DNA of 64,000 bases, from assembly GCF_017901135.1 (NCBI RefSeq), contig NZ_CP072801.1, positions 2,170,001 to 2,234,000 of the forward strand, written 5' to 3'. A model generated the notes under the pieces. That model was not told where the DNA came from and ran no database searches. It was given only the letters and a program-made list of their open reading frames with translations. This document shows, in pieces, positions 1 through 8,686 of the stretch (its first letter is position 1; every line of letters begins with the position of its first letter). The translations under genes were made by a program, and so were the position numbers. This DNA comes from Thiothrix litoralis. Lineage in GTDB: Bacteria; Pseudomonadota; Gammaproteobacteria; Thiotrichales; Thiotrichaceae.

Positions 1-642
1 CTCATCATCGAACATGGCAACGCTTTGCAAATCCAGCGTGCGCTGCTGGGACACACCATCCTGGGTGGTGACATTGATAGCCAATTGCGGGGATTTCAGG
101 TACTCCTCCACCAGCAACATGCGCATATCTTCCCATGAAGTGGTTTCCACCCCATTAATGGCAGTCACTTGATCGCCAGACTGCAATCCAGCCAGTGCGG
201 CGGGGGAATCTTGCGTCACATCGACATAAGGGCGCATCGCATTCTGACCAATCATGAATACCAGCGCGTAAATGACCATCGCCAGCAGGAAATTGGCAAC
301 CGGCCCAGCCACGACAATGGCAGCACGCTTCCAAAGCTTCTGCCGATTGAAAGCGCGGTGGACTTCGTGGGCAGCGACCTCGCAACCCTCCTCACATTCA
401 CGTTCGTCCAGCATTTTGACGTAGCCACCGAAAGGCAGTGCTGCTACCACGTATTCAACCTTATCCGCATCCTTGGACACGCGCCGCCACAGCGGTTTAC
501 CAAAACCGATAGAAAAACGCAGCACTTTGACGCCCAGCTTACGGGCAACCCAGAAGTGTCCAAATTCGTGTACCGTTACCAGTACACCAATGGCGACGAG
601 AAACGCAGGAATTATCAGCAATAAATTAGTCGACAAGTTCAT
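1..642 (-). CDS. rseP: RseP site-2 intramembrane zinc protease, N-terminal part (runs off the window)
   Basis: Inner-membrane metalloprotease that cuts anti-sigma factors within the membrane and so releases envelope-stress sigma factors. Translating the complement from ATG 642 gives a first membrane segment (MNLSTNLLLIIPAF...) with the zinc motif HEFGH at residues 25-29. A second hydrophobic segment (GPVANFLLAMVIYA) near residue 100 is followed by the start of a PDZ domain. The reading frame is open to base 1, so 214 residues are visible, about half of the usual 450. Its start lies 3 bases after the dxr stop, so the two are very probably cotranscribed, as in other gammaproteobacteria (dxr-rseP-bamA). 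The second catalytic motif (LDG) lies beyond the edge and cannot be checked. Confidence 0.95.
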   Translation of the reverse strand, partial: MNLSTNLLLIIPAFLVAIGVLVTVHEFGHFWVARKLGVKVLRFSIGFGKPLWRRVSKDADKVEYVVAALPFGGYVKMLDERECEEGCEVAAHEVHRAFNRQKLWKRAAIVVAGPVANFLLAMVIYALVFMIGQNAMRPYVDVTQDSPAALAGLQSGDQVTAINGVETTSWEDMRMLLVEEYLKSPQLAINVTTQDGVSQQRTLDLQSVAMFDDE

Positions 643-645
643 GAT

Positions 646-1842
646 TTAGTGTATTTTCTTGCTTTTTATCCATGATAGTGAACGCACACGGCTTTCCTCA
701 TCCTGAATAAGTATATCGTCAAGGTTCATCGGAGTACCCGCCGACGCCTGATGCATCACATCTCTCACCAGCAGCGGAATATCGGCAAAACCGATTTCAC
801 GCCCCAGAAAGGCTTTTACCGCCACTTCATTCGCAGCATTCAAAGCAATCGTGGCATAACCACCACGTGCGTGTGCATCATAGGCCAAGGGTAGGCACGG
901 AAAACGTTCCCTGTCCGGCTGTTCAAAATCCAATCGCGCGGTAGCAAACAAATCCAGTGGTGCTACCCCCGAAACCAAACGTTCAGGCCACCCCAACGCA
1001 TAAGCAATCGGGGTACGCATATCCGGGTTGCCCAGTTGAGCCAACACCGAACCATCATTATAGGACACCATCGAATGAATGGTACTTTGTGGGTGAACGA
1101 CCACCTCCACCCGCTCGGCAGGCAGGCCAAACAACCAGCACGCCTCAATCACTTCCAGCCCCTTGTTCATCAGGGTAGCGGAATCCACGGAAATCTTTTG
1201 CCCCATCGACCAATTCGGGTGCGCCACCGCCTGTTCGGGGGTTACGCCTTGTAAATCATCCACCGACCAGGTGCGGAATGGGCCACCGGAAGCTGTCAGC
1301 AAAATCTTTTCAACGCCGCCATGTTCGCTTCGACTACGCTCAGTGAACGCATTCGGTAGACACTGGAATACTGCATTGTGTTCACTGTCGATTGGCAATA
1401 ATTCTGCACCGTGCTCGCGCACTGCATCAATGAACAATTGCCCTGACATCACCAGCGCTTCCTTGTTGGCCAGCATGACACGCTTGCCCGCACGCGCGGC
1501 GGCCAGCGTCGGCACCAAACCCGCAGCCCCCACAATCGCGGCCATCACGTAATCGGTTTCCGAGTGGCTGGCCACGGCATCCAGCGCTTCCGCGCCCGCC
1601 AGCACCACGACCTCGCTGCCTGCTGCCTGCAAACGCTTTTCCAGCACAGCGGCAGCGGCGGTATCCACCATCACCGCATAACGCGGCTGAAAGCGTTGGC
1701 ATTGCTCAAATAACTTGTCGACATTGCTGTTTGCTGTCAAGGCAAACACATGGAAACGCTCGGGGTGACGTGCCAACACATCCAGCGTACTGACACCAAT
1801 GCTGCCACTCGCTCCTAAAATCGTAATGCCTTTAGACGCCAC
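646..1842 (-). CDS. dxr: 1-deoxy-D-xylulose 5-phosphate reductoisomerase
   Basis: Makes 2-C-methyl-D-erythritol 4-phosphate from DXP with NADPH, the committed step of the MEP isoprenoid pathway, in the cytoplasm. The 398-residue length is normal. Visible motifs are the NADPH-binding GASGSIG near residue 10, [13 protein letters not shown] (metal/substrate), TASGGPF, and NKGLEVIEA in the catalytic domain. The start is GTG at 1842, inside the last codons of cdsA (11-base overlap), which points to translational coupling. Odd feature: at about residues 165-172 the chain reads FTERSRSE, encoded by a short imperfect palindrome (1323-1348) that looks like a dispersed repeat inserted in frame in a variable loop before the GGVEKILL strand. 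The rest of the protein looks intact and is presumably functional. Confidence 0.97.
   Translation of the reverse strand: MASKGITILGASGSIGVSTLDVLARHPERFHVFALTANSNVDKLFEQCQRFQPRYAVMVDTAAAAVLEKRLQAAGSEVVVLAGAEALDAVASHSETDYVMAAIVGAAGLVPTLAAARAGKRVMLANKEALVMSGQLFIDAVREHGAELLPIDSEHNAVFQCLPNAFTERSRSEHGGVEKILLTASGGPFRTWSVDDLQGVTPEQAVAHPNWSMGQKISVDSATLMNKGLEVIEACWLFGLPAERVEVVVHPQSTIHSMVSYNDGSVLAQLGNPDMRTPIAYALGWPERLVSGVAPLDLFATARLDFEQPDRERFPCLPLAYDAHARGGYATIALNAANEVAVKAFLGREIGFADIPLLVRDVMHQASAGTPMNLDDILIQDEESRVRSLSWIKSKKIH
1323..1348. repeat. Short imperfect palindrome inserted in frame in dxr
   Basis: The 26 bases begin GTTCGCT and end AGTGAAC, so the arms pair with one mismatch around a CGACTACG core. 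From memory the sequence resembles short dispersed palindromes found scattered in many bacterial genomes. It sits in a loop of Dxr and adds about 8 residues. I see no second copy in this window, so the repeat status rests on resemblance alone. Confidence 0.45.
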
Positions 1843-2650
1843 TGTAGATCCCCAGCCATAACAAACCCAGCGTAAACAACGGCGCTGCGGCTAACAGACT
1901 GTCGATACGGTCGAGGATGCCACCATGCCCCGGCAGAATGCTCCCGCTATCCTTCACCCCGGCTTCGCGTTTCAGCAAGCTCTCAAACAAATCACCCGCT
2001 ACCGACATCAATACCACAAACAGGGAAAGCACCATGAACATCAAATGTTTACCTTCGGGAATAGCCAGCCAATAGGAAGCCAACCACGCCCATAACGCTG
2101 TCGCAAGCACCGCGCCGGACATACCCTCATTGGTCTTGCCAGGGCTTAAATCAGGTGCCAGCTTGGTTCTACCGAACGTGCGCCCGGTGAAGTAAGCTGC
2201 CGTATCCGCCAGCGCCACCAAGGTAATCAGATACATAACATAGGTATAATGCATGGCATGCAGCTCCATCAAGGCATACCAAGCAGGCAACAACACCAAG
2301 ATGCCGGACAAACGCATCGACAGCGCGTGTTTCTTGTAAAAACCCGCATTGCGCGGATAAATTTTCAAGGCCACTAACACCGCCAGCCACACCGGGATGC
2401 TCACCGCCAACACGATTACCGGGTCAGGGCGGATAAATACCAACGGAACCGATGCCAATAGGATCATCATGGTTCCCGCCATACGCTTTTCAGGCAGATA
2501 ACAACCGGTCAGCCCTGCCCACTCCCAGGCACCCAAGCCAACGATAAACATCAATGAAAACAAGCCAAACAGTTCGGTCGGTAAAAACTGGATTCCCGCA
2601 AATACCAGTAAAATTAGCACTAATCCCGTAATAACCCGTTGTTTAAGCAT
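1832..2650 (-). CDS. cdsA: Phosphatidate cytidylyltransferase (CDP-diglyceride synthase)
   Basis: Integral inner-membrane enzyme that activates phosphatidic acid with CTP to CDP-diacylglycerol, the precursor of all major phospholipids. The 272-residue protein has about eight hydrophobic segments and the family signature near the C terminus ([25 protein letters not shown]), with the Asp and His/Gly residues expected for metal and CTP binding. I place the start at ATG 2650 (MLKQRVITG), which has an AGGAG just upstream inside the uppS 3' end. An in-frame start further upstream would lie deeper inside uppS. It overlaps uppS by 8 bases and dxr by 11, forming a coupled run. Confidence 0.95.
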   Translation of the reverse strand: MLKQRVITGLVLILLVFAGIQFLPTELFGLFSLMFIVGLGAWEWAGLTGCYLPEKRMAGTMMILLASVPLVFIRPDPVIVLAVSIPVWLAVLVALKIYPRNAGFYKKHALSMRLSGILVLLPAWYALMELHAMHYTYVMYLITLVALADTAAYFTGRTFGRTKLAPDLSPGKTNEGMSGAVLATALWAWLASYWLAIPEGKHLMFMVLSLFVVLMSVAGDLFESLLKREAGVKDSGSILPGHGGILDRIDSLLAAAPLFTLGLLWLGIYSGV

Positions 2651-3392
2651 GTTTTTCTCCTGATACCTGCTCACCCGTCATTCCGAACCGCCGCTGCCGA
2701 CTGGCAAAGTCCCTGAAGGCATCGCGCAGGCATTGTTCGTCGAATTCCGGCCATAATACATCCGTGAAATACAATTCCGCGTATGCCAATTGCCACATCA
2801 GGAAATTACTGATGCGTTTTTCTCCGCCTGTGCGAATAAATAAATCGGGTTCCGGCACGCCATCCGTTGACAGCAAACGTCCAAACGTTGCCTCATCCAG
2901 CTTGTCGGCATCCAGTTCGCCAGCATTAATCTGGCTGGCAAGGGTACGTACTGCCTGAAGAATATCCCAACGACCGCCGTAATTCGCAGCAATCAGCAAG
3001 CGCATTCCGCTGCAACTAGCAGTCAGTGCCTCAACCTGAAGGATTTTTTCCTGTAAGCTGGCTGAAAATCCGCTGCGGTCGCCGATGAAACACAGCCTGA
3101 CGTTATGGCGGAACAAAGCGGCTGACTCACGTTCCAGCGCAGACATGAACAAGGACATCAGGCCGCTGACTTCCTCTTCCGGGCGACGCCAGTTTTCACT
3201 GCTGAAGGCAAACAGGGTCAGGCACTCTACACCAGCACCACTACAGACACGGATAACCTTGCGTGCAGCTTCGACCCCGCGATGATGCCCCATCAGGCGT
3301 GGGAGGTAGCGGGCTTTTGCCCAACGCCCATTCCCGTCCATTACAATGGCAACATGCCGGGGAACAGCGTCTTTTGGCGTTGTATTTGTCAT
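2643..3392 (-). CDS. uppS: Undecaprenyl pyrophosphate synthase (cis-prenyltransferase)
   Basis: Condenses eight isopentenyl units onto farnesyl diphosphate to give C55-PP, the lipid carrier for peptidoglycan and O-antigen; cytoplasmic and membrane-associated. The 249-residue length is typical. Visible motifs are IVMDGNGRWA (catalytic Asp, about residues 17-26), FSSENWRRP, and the C-terminal PDLFIRTGGEKRISNFLMWQ and ELYFTD substrate and metal elements. It follows frr after 52 bases that contain a GC-rich hairpin, and its end overlaps the start of cdsA. Nothing is missing from the catalytic set I can recognise. Confidence 0.97.
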   Translation of the reverse strand: MTNTTPKDAVPRHVAIVMDGNGRWAKARYLPRLMGHHRGVEAARKVIRVCSGAGVECLTLFAFSSENWRRPEEEVSGLMSLFMSALERESAALFRHNVRLCFIGDRSGFSASLQEKILQVEALTASCSGMRLLIAANYGGRWDILQAVRTLASQINAGELDADKLDEATFGRLLSTDGVPEPDLFIRTGGEKRISNFLMWQLAYAELYFTDVLWPEFDEQCLRDAFRDFASRQRRFGMTGEQVSGEKHA

Positions 3393-3414
3393 TCAGGCCC
3401 CATCGTATGCAATC

Positions 3415-3435
3415 CCGCCCCAAGAGATGGGGCGG
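3415..3435 (-). other. GC-rich hairpin between frr and uppS
   Basis: The arms CCGCCCC and GGGGCGG pair perfectly around a 7-base loop. There is no T-run on either side, so it is not an obvious Rho-independent terminator. It may be an mRNA stability or processing element at the frr-uppS junction. Confidence 0.5.
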
Positions 3436-3444
3436 AAGCAATCA

Positions 3445-4002
3445 TCAAACTACCATTAATTCTTTTTCTTTGGTTTCCAGCACCGTTTCCACTTCCTTGA
3501 TGAAATGGTCGGTCAGCTTCTGGATGTCGTCAGCAGCGCGGCGCTCTTCGTCTTCCGAGATTTCTTTCTCTTTCAACAATGCCTTGAAATCAGAATTGGC
3601 ATCACGGCGGATATTGCGAATCGCGACCCGCGCCCCTTCTGCATCGCTTTTTACCACTTTCACCAAGTCACGGCGGCGTTCTTCCGTCAATGCTGGCAAA
3701 GGCACACGGATAACATTGCCATCACTAGACGGGTTCAAACCCAAATTAGAGGTTAGGATAGCTTTTTCAATTTTGGCCGCCATCGGCTTTTCCCATGGCA
3801 CCACTTTCAAGGTGCGTGCATCTTCGGTACTGACATTGGCAACTTGGCTAAGCGGAACTTCTGAACCGTAATAATCCACCGTAATTTGATCCAGCAAACT
3901 GGGGTGTGCACGGCCTGTACGAATTTTTGTCAAATCATTGCGCAAGGCTTCAATGCTTTTCTGCATCCGTTGCTCTGCATCTTGTTTAATCTCTGCAATC
4001 AT
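3445..4002 (-). CDS. frr: Ribosome recycling factor
   Basis: Works with EF-G to split post-termination ribosomes into subunits. The 185-residue length is exactly that of the family. The diagnostic N-terminal stretch [12 protein letters not shown] (about residues 27-38) and the C-terminal helix [18 protein letters not shown] of the three-helix bundle are present. The start is ATG 4002, five bases after the pyrH stop, so pyrH-frr is a translationally close pair as in most bacteria. No anomalies. Confidence 0.98.
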   Translation of the reverse strand: MIAEIKQDAEQRMQKSIEALRNDLTKIRTGRAHPSLLDQITVDYYGSEVPLSQVANVSTEDARTLKVVPWEKPMAAKIEKAILTSNLGLNPSSDGNVIRVPLPALTEERRRDLVKVVKSDAEGARVAIRNIRRDANSDFKALLKEKEISEDEERRAADDIQKLTDHFIKEVETVLETKEKELMVV

Positions 4003-4007
4003 TTACC

Positions 4008-4742
4008 TTAAACCTCAACCAAAGTTCCAACAATCTCACCACGCACCATCGCAGCGAGCGCTCCGGGCGCAAACATATCAAATACACCGAGCGGAAGTTT
4101 ATTATCACGGCACATTACCATCGCCGTTAAATCCATCACCCCTAACTGGCGCTGGATAGCGTCCTCGAAGGATAACCGATCAAAGCGTTTCGCCGTAGGA
4201 TTTTTTTTCGGGTCAGCATCATAAATGCCATCCACCTTGGTCGCCTTCAACAACAAGTCGCATTGTAATTCAACGCCACGTAAGCTGGCAGCCGTATCGG
4301 TGGTAAAAAATGGGTTGCCACTTCCCGCAGCACAAATAACAATATCACCCTGCTCCAGGTAACGGCGGGCTTGGTGCGCGGAATAACGTTCACCCACTTG
4401 ATCAATACCCAGCGCGGTCAATACGCGGCAGTTAGCGCCGAGCTTTTCAAGCGCATCTTGCATCGCCAAGGAATTCATTACCGTTGCCAGCATCCCCATC
4501 TGGTCGCCACGCACTCGATCCATGCCTTTTTCCGCTAAGCCAGCCCCTCGGAACAGGTTGCCGCCACCGATCACGATAGCGACTTGCACACCAGAACGTT
4601 GTACAGCGATGGCTTCGCCTGCGACGCGATAAAGAATTTCAGGGTCAATGCCGGAATCCTGATTGCCCAAAAGGGCTTCCCCACTGAGTTTTAAAAGGAT
4701 GCGACGGAAACGAAGTTCGGGGCTGGCTGGGGTCGATGACAT
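4008..4742 (-). CDS. pyrH: UMP kinase
   Basis: Phosphorylates UMP to UDP in pyrimidine nucleotide synthesis; a hexameric cytoplasmic enzyme of the amino-acid kinase fold. The 244 residues include LLKLSGEAL (phosphate loop), GGGNLFRG, GDQMGMLATVMN and GNPFFTTDTAA, all family hallmarks. The start ATG 4742 has an AGGAA six bases upstream. Normally pyrH directly follows tsf. Here about 2 kb of foreign DNA separates them, and a good sigma-70 promoter (4775-4803) lies just upstream, so pyrH-frr-uppS and downstream genes can be transcribed independently of rpsB-tsf. Confidence 0.98.
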   Translation of the reverse strand: MSSTPASPELRFRRILLKLSGEALLGNQDSGIDPEILYRVAGEAIAVQRSGVQVAIVIGGGNLFRGAGLAEKGMDRVRGDQMGMLATVMNSLAMQDALEKLGANCRVLTALGIDQVGERYSAHQARRYLEQGDIVICAAGSGNPFFTTDTAASLRGVELQCDLLLKATKVDGIYDADPKKNPTAKRFDRLSFEDAIQRQLGVMDLTAMVMCRDNKLPLGVFDMFAPGALAAMVRGEIVGTLVEV

Positions 4743-4774
4743 GAAGTATTCCTGCTATTGGTATCGTGGATGCA

Positions 4775-4803
4775 TTTATACAGGTGACAAGGATAGGGGG
4801 CAA
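4775..4803 (-). promoter_or_regulatory. Predicted sigma-70 promoter of pyrH
   Basis: On the complement, TTGCCC and TATAAA are separated by exactly 17 bases. The predicted transcription start is near 4768, about 26 bases before the pyrH ATG, with a Shine-Dalgarno AGGAA in between. It would feed the pyrH-frr-uppS-cdsA-dxr-rseP cluster. Confidence 0.65.
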
Positions 4804-5120
4804 GCTACGGGCTAATACAGAAAGCCAACAATCCATGATTTTTTACAGCCACGCACACGCGCGGATACCATCACCTTGCGGACAAGCCAACCGCAAGCCA
4901 CTATACTTTGGCAAAATAGCCAAGCAGGAAGTAGCCATGCACGCAGTCAAACACGAATACATCAACTTTGATCAGGTTGCGCGGCAAACCCCGTCCTTCA
5001 GGTCGGGGAGGATAGCGCGGGTGGCGAAGCCGCCCTATGTTCGGTAGTTTTGTCGGATAATCCGCGCAGTTTAACGCAGAATACCCACTCAAGCCGCTCT
5101 TTTTTAGCTACACTCCGAAG

Positions 5121-6332
5121 ATGCAACGACTCCAAGCCTTCAAATACGAACTCATGCCCAATGGTGAAACACAGCGTCAACTACGCCGTTTTGCTGGGTC
5201 ATGTCGCTTCGTGTACAACAGGGCGTTAGCGTTGCAGCAAGCCAATCATGAAGCAGGTGAAAAATTCATCGGTTACGTCGCAATGGCCAAGCACCTGACC
5301 GCATGGCGCAACGGTGTGGAAACCCCGTGGCTGAAAGATGCCCCTGTCCACCCCCTGCAACACGCGCTCAAAGATCTCGACAAGGCTTACCAAAACTTTT
5401 TCGCCAAACGTGCCGACTTCCCCCGTTTCAAGCGCAAGGGCAGTGGTGACAGTTTCCGTTATCCTGACCCCAAACAAATCAAGCTCGACCCAGGCAATAG
5501 CCGAATTTTTCTGCCAAAACTCGGCTGGATACGCTACCGCAATAGCCGCGATGTGTTGGGAGAACTACGCAATGTCACGGTTTCCAGCAAAGGCGACCAA
5601 TGGTTTGTCAGCATCCAAACCCAGCGCGAAGTGGAATTGCCAGCCACACCCGTAACCACTGCTATCGGTATTGACCTTGGGATAGCGCGTTTTGCGACGC
5701 TCTCCGATGGCACATGGATGGAATCGCGTAACAGCTTCAAGAGCAAACAAGCGAAACTCGCCAAATATCAACGGCGCATGGCGCACAAACAAAAGTTCAG
5801 CAACAACTGGAAAAAAGCACAAGCCAACGTTCAAAAAATTCACACGCAAATCGCCAACGCCCGCCGCGATTTCCTGCACAAGGCGACGACCACGCTTAGC
5901 CAAAACCACGCGCTCGTGTTCATCGAAGATTTGCAGGTCGGTAATATGTCGAAGTCAGCGGCAGGCACAGCCGAAAACCCCGGCAAGAACGTTGCCCAGA
6001 AATCCGGCTTAAACAAAGCCATTCTCGACCAAGGCTGGGGTGAATTTCGACGGCAACTTGACTACAAGCTGGCATGGAAAGGCGGGATGTTGTTTGCCGT
6101 GCCGCCGCATTATACCAGTCAGGAATGCCCCGAATGTCACCATGTAGCGGCGGATAATCGTCAGACGCAAGCGCGGTTTGTGTGTGTGCAATGCCATTAC
6201 GAAAATAACGCCGATCATGTCGGCGCGATCAATGTTTTAGAGCGGGGATACCGCTTGTTAGCCTGTGGAGATGCGGCCTTAAGCCGCTCTGTGAAGCAGG
6301 AACCCACCGAAGTCAGTCAGCTATCTAGCTGA
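5121..6332 (+). CDS. tnpB: TnpB RNA-guided nuclease (IS200/IS605 family accessory protein)
   Basis: TnpB proteins use an omega-RNA made from the element's right end to cut DNA next to a short TAM. This 403-residue protein keeps the RuvC triad: D185 in AIGIDLG, E269 in VFIEDL and D365 in NADHVGAINV. It also has the zinc finger CPEC (336-339) and CVQC (355-358). The N-terminal helix-turn-helix part (MQRLQAFKYELMPNGETQRQLRRF) is intact. By hand count it differs from the copy at 44383 at about 20 positions. No TnpA accompanies it. It is probably active as a nuclease, which is inferred from the intact motifs only. Confidence 0.93.
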   Translation: MQRLQAFKYELMPNGETQRQLRRFAGSCRFVYNRALALQQANHEAGEKFIGYVAMAKHLTAWRNGVETPWLKDAPVHPLQHALKDLDKAYQNFFAKRADFPRFKRKGSGDSFRYPDPKQIKLDPGNSRIFLPKLGWIRYRNSRDVLGELRNVTVSSKGDQWFVSIQTQREVELPATPVTTAIGIDLGIARFATLSDGTWMESRNSFKSKQAKLAKYQRRMAHKQKFSNNWKKAQANVQKIHTQIANARRDFLHKATTTLSQNHALVFIEDLQVGNMSKSAAGTAENPGKNVAQKSGLNKAILDQGWGEFRRQLDYKLAWKGGMLFAVPPHYTSQECPECHHVAADNRQTQARFVCVQCHYENNADHVGAINVLERGYRLLACGDAALSRSVKQEPTEVSQLSS

Positions 6333-6375
6333 ATGCAGTAGGAATCCCCTTCCTTTAGGGAGGGGAGGATGTCAA
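6230..6375 (+). ncRNA. Putative omega-RNA (reRNA) scaffold of tnpB copy 1
   Basis: In characterised TnpB systems the guide RNA is processed from the 3' end of the tnpB transcript through the element's right end. Here that region ends in the hairpin before GTCAA at 6375, so the guide would be the bases from 6376 (GACTATCTCACCGGTG), which are Uma2 sequence. The 5' boundary is a guess. Confidence 0.4.
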
Positions 6376-6767
6376 GACTATCTCACCGGTGAGCGAGATG
6401 TCGATGTGCGCAGCGAATATGTGGATGGGCAAATCTACGCAATGAGCGGCGCGAGTGAATTACACAACACCGTCAGTGCAGAATTGTTTGGTGCAATCTT
6501 GGGAAGGTGCTATCCCCCAGCACCAAACGCACCGATTTAGGCGAAAAATTTGAGAATTACACACAAATACCGACCTTGCGCGAATACGTCATCGTCTCGC
6601 AAGACACCCCCCACCTGCAAATCTTCCGGCGACGCTGCAACTGGAAAGTGGAATACTATTACTCAGGTGATACCTTCACCTTAGAGTCAGTCGGACTGGA
6701 AATGACAGTAGACACCATCTATCGACGCGTCCGCAAAGAAGTAGGCTTGGACTAAAAAAACAAGCAT

Positions 6768-6795
6768 AAAAAAGGGGCAACCAGTGCCCCTTTTT
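6768..6795 (-). terminator. Bidirectional intrinsic terminator after tsf
   Basis: AAAAAGGGGCA pairs with TGCCCCTTTTT around a 5-base loop, so either strand shows a GC hairpin with a U-run. On the complement it lies 20 bases after the tsf stop; on the top strand it lies 13 bases after the Uma2 remnant. It closes rpsB-tsf before the inserted DNA. Confidence 0.85.
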
Positions 6796-6814
6796 CACAA
6801 AAACCCGAAGGTTT

Positions 6815-7687
6815 TTAGTTCCCCGCTGCTGCCGCAGCCGCTTGCGCCGCTACTTCTTCAGCAAAGTTATCTTGCTTTTTCTCGATGCCTTCACCGACTT
6901 CCAGACGCACAAATTCAGCAATGCTTGCGCCTTTGGATGTCAGCAAATCGCCAACGGTTTGGTCAGGGTTCATAACGAACGGCTGGCCTACCAAGGTGAT
7001 TTCGCCCAAGAATTTCTTCATGCGGCCGACAACCATCTTTTCAGCGATGTCACGGGGCTTGCCACTTTGCATAGCGATGTCGATCTGGATTTCGCGCTCA
7101 CGCTCAACCAAATCAGCCGGTACACCGGACTCATCGACACAAGCTGGGCGGCTCGCTGCGATGTGCATCGCAATGTGCTTACCCATTTCATCGTCGCCAC
7201 CAGTCATGCTGACCACAACGCCGATTTTGGCACCGTGTTGATAGGTAGACAGTTGGCCTGCACCTGCATCAACCCAAACCAAACGGCGTACTTGCACGTT
7301 TTCACCGATTTTAGCAATCAGTGCAGTACGGCTAGCTTCTGTCATCGCTGACAGCGCTTCAACGTCTGCTACATTGTTTGCCAATGCAGTTGCACCAACC
7401 TCTTCAGCAAATGCGACGAAGAAGCTGTCTTTCGCAGCAAAGTCTGTTTCGCTGTTCACTTCAACGACGACTGCACGTTTGGCATCAGCCGTCAGTGCAA
7501 TCACAACACGACCTTCTGCGGCAACACGCCCGGCTTTCTTGTCAGCTTTCGCTGCACCGGATTTGCGCATCAGGTCAATAGCCGCTTCCATGTCACCATT
7601 GGTTTCAGTCAGGGCTTTTTTGCATTCCATCATGCCTGCGCCGGTACGTTCGCGCAGTTCTTTCACCATTCCAGCAGTAATTGCCAT
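6815..7687 (-). CDS. tsf: Elongation factor Ts
   Basis: Nucleotide-exchange factor that regenerates EF-Tu-GTP in translation. The 290 residues begin [26 protein letters not shown], the UBA-like N domain with the [12 protein letters not shown] motif, followed by the core with TDFAAKD and the dimerisation region. The C-terminal end is Ala-rich. It follows rpsB after a 30-base gap. The usual partner pyrH is separated by an inserted Uma2/IS region, and a strong terminator follows directly, so transcription from rpsB-tsf probably stops here. Confidence 0.98.
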   Translation of the reverse strand: MAITAGMVKELRERTGAGMMECKKALTETNGDMEAAIDLMRKSGAAKADKKAGRVAAEGRVVIALTADAKRAVVVEVNSETDFAAKDSFFVAFAEEVGATALANNVADVEALSAMTEASRTALIAKIGENVQVRRLVWVDAGAGQLSTYQHGAKIGVVVSMTGGDDEMGKHIAMHIAASRPACVDESGVPADLVEREREIQIDIAMQSGKPRDIAEKMVVGRMKKFLGEITLVGQPFVMNPDQTVGDLLTSKGASIAEFVRLEVGEGIEKKQDNFAEEVAAQAAAAAAGN

Positions 7688-7717
7688 TAGGGTAACTCCT
7701 TGTTTGAACGGGCTGGC

Positions 7718-8491
7718 TTAAGCGCCAGCAGCGTCTGTAGTCGGTGCTTCATCAGCGACTGCTTCAGTAACAACTGGGGCAGCGGCTTCAGGTTCTGGTG
7801 CAACAGCAGCGGAAGTGTGACCTTCGTTGATCGCATCGGCAGCGGCTGAAACGTACAGTTGGATGGCGCGGATAGCGTCATCGTTACCTGGAATCACATA
7901 ATCAATACCTTGCAGGGAGTTGTTGGTATCAACTACACCAATAACCGGGATACCCAGCTTGTTGGCTTCCTGCACAGCGATTTTTTCGTAGCCTACGTCG
8001 ATAACGAAAATCGCGTCTGGCAGACCACGCATATCCTTGATACCACCGAGGCTGCGTTCCAGCTTTTCGGATTCACGGCTCAAGGTCAGGATTTCTTTTT
8101 TGCCCAATTTCTGGAAAGTGCCGTCTTCAGCCATTTTTTCCAGATCTTTCAGGCGCTTGATGGATTGCTTGACTGTTTTGAAGTTAGTCAGCATCCCACC
8201 CAACCAGCGATGGTTGACGTAAGGCATTTTGCAAGCAGTCGCAGCTTCGCTAACGGCTTCACGTGCAGAACGCTTGGTGCCGACGAACATGATTTTGCCG
8301 CCTTTCGCAGCCAGCTTACCAATGAAGTTGGTCGCATCATTGAACATTGGCAGAGACTGCTCAAGGTTGATGATGTGGATTTTGTTGCGCTCACCAAAGA
8401 TGAACTGACCCATTTTAGGGTTCCAGTAACGGGTCTGATGACCGAAATGAACGCCTGCTTCGAGCATTTGGCGCATAGTAACTTTAGGCAT
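7718..8491 (-). CDS. rpsB: 30S ribosomal protein S2
   Basis: Small-subunit ribosomal protein. The 257-residue chain starts [27 protein letters not shown] and contains the family signatures [32 protein letters not shown] and [18 protein letters not shown]. The last 30 residues are an Ala/Glu/Pro-rich tail. It is the first gene of the rpsB-tsf transcript. The 195-base gap to the divergent map gene carries a candidate promoter at 8576-8605 and leaves a leader of about 80 bases, where S2 autoregulation is known in relatives. I did not identify the structure itself. Confidence 0.98.
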   Translation of the reverse strand: MPKVTMRQMLEAGVHFGHQTRYWNPKMGQFIFGERNKIHIINLEQSLPMFNDATNFIGKLAAKGGKIMFVGTKRSAREAVSEAATACKMPYVNHRWLGGMLTNFKTVKQSIKRLKDLEKMAEDGTFQKLGKKEILTLSRESEKLERSLGGIKDMRGLPDAIFVIDVGYEKIAVQEANKLGIPVIGVVDTNNSLQGIDYVIPGNDDAIRAIQLYVSAAADAINEGHTSAAVAPEPEAAAPVVTEAVADEAPTTDAAGA

Positions 8492-8575
8492 GATAAGCTC
8501 CTGTATGGGTTATGCCTCCATACATCCCGGCAAACGCAACCTGTTTTTTGGTCAGGCACCCTGCGTGTCGTGTCG

Positions 8576-8605
8576 ATGTATGTGTGGATTTAAATAAACA
8601 GTCAA
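8576..8605 (-). promoter_or_regulatory. Candidate sigma-70 promoter of rpsB-tsf
   Basis: On the complement, TTGACT is followed after 18 bases by ATACAT. The -35 is good and the -10 weaker. The position, about 85-115 bases upstream of the rpsB ATG in the divergent rpsB/map spacer, is right for a ribosomal operon leader. Confidence 0.4.
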
Positions 8606-8686
8606 ACAACATGTAAAACTATTTGCGGAATTCGCGGGCGCTTTATACCATGAAACGCTTTTGAGTGCTACAGGGAACAATTAGAA

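Larger units (their letters stand above)
4973..6375 (+). mobile_element. tnpB-only IS200/IS605-type element, copy 1 (1403 bp)
   Basis: The ends are set by comparison with copy 2 (44340-45742, also exactly 1403 bp). Both begin CAGGTTGCGCGG immediately 3' of TTGAT and both end GGGAGGGGAGGATGTCAA. Near the left end, CCCCGTCCTTCAGGTCGGGG forms an imperfect hairpin. Near the right end, CCCCTTCCTTTAGGGAGGGG forms a similar one, as expected for single-strand transposition of this family. There is no terminal inverted repeat, no target duplication and no tnpA, so movement needs a Y1 transposase in trans. Removing the element restores the Uma2 frame exactly. Confidence 0.9.
4937..6755 (+). pseudogene. 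Uma2-family (DUF820) PD-(D/E)XK endonuclease gene, split by an insertion sequence and internally deleted
   Basis: Three pieces can be put back together. Bases 4937-4972 encode MHAVKHEYINFD; joining directly to 6376 continues in frame DYLTGERDVDVRSEYVDG, giving the typical Uma2 N terminus. That frame runs through AMSGASELHN to about 6506 and then meets TAG. From 6507, in another frame, VLSPSTKRTDLGEKF and IPTLREYVIVSQD form the Uma2 C-terminal part, ending at 6755. About 60 residues of a roughly 190-residue family are missing at the 6500-6507 junction, including the PD...E catalytic stretch. The gene therefore carries an IS insertion, a deletion and a frame change. It is oriented against the flanking tsf and pyrH. 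Family assignment is by recognised motifs. Confidence 0.85.

Noticed and set aside
5047-5120. The N-terminal Uma2 fragment read as a 36-residue peptide gene (4937-5047)
   Set aside because: It is 12 host codons followed by IS sequence to a chance stop; the same IS tail follows the PIN-like gene.
4973-6375. Complete autonomous IS605 with tnpA
   Set aside because: Only tnpB lies between the defined ends; there is no Y1 HUH transposase in any of the three copies.
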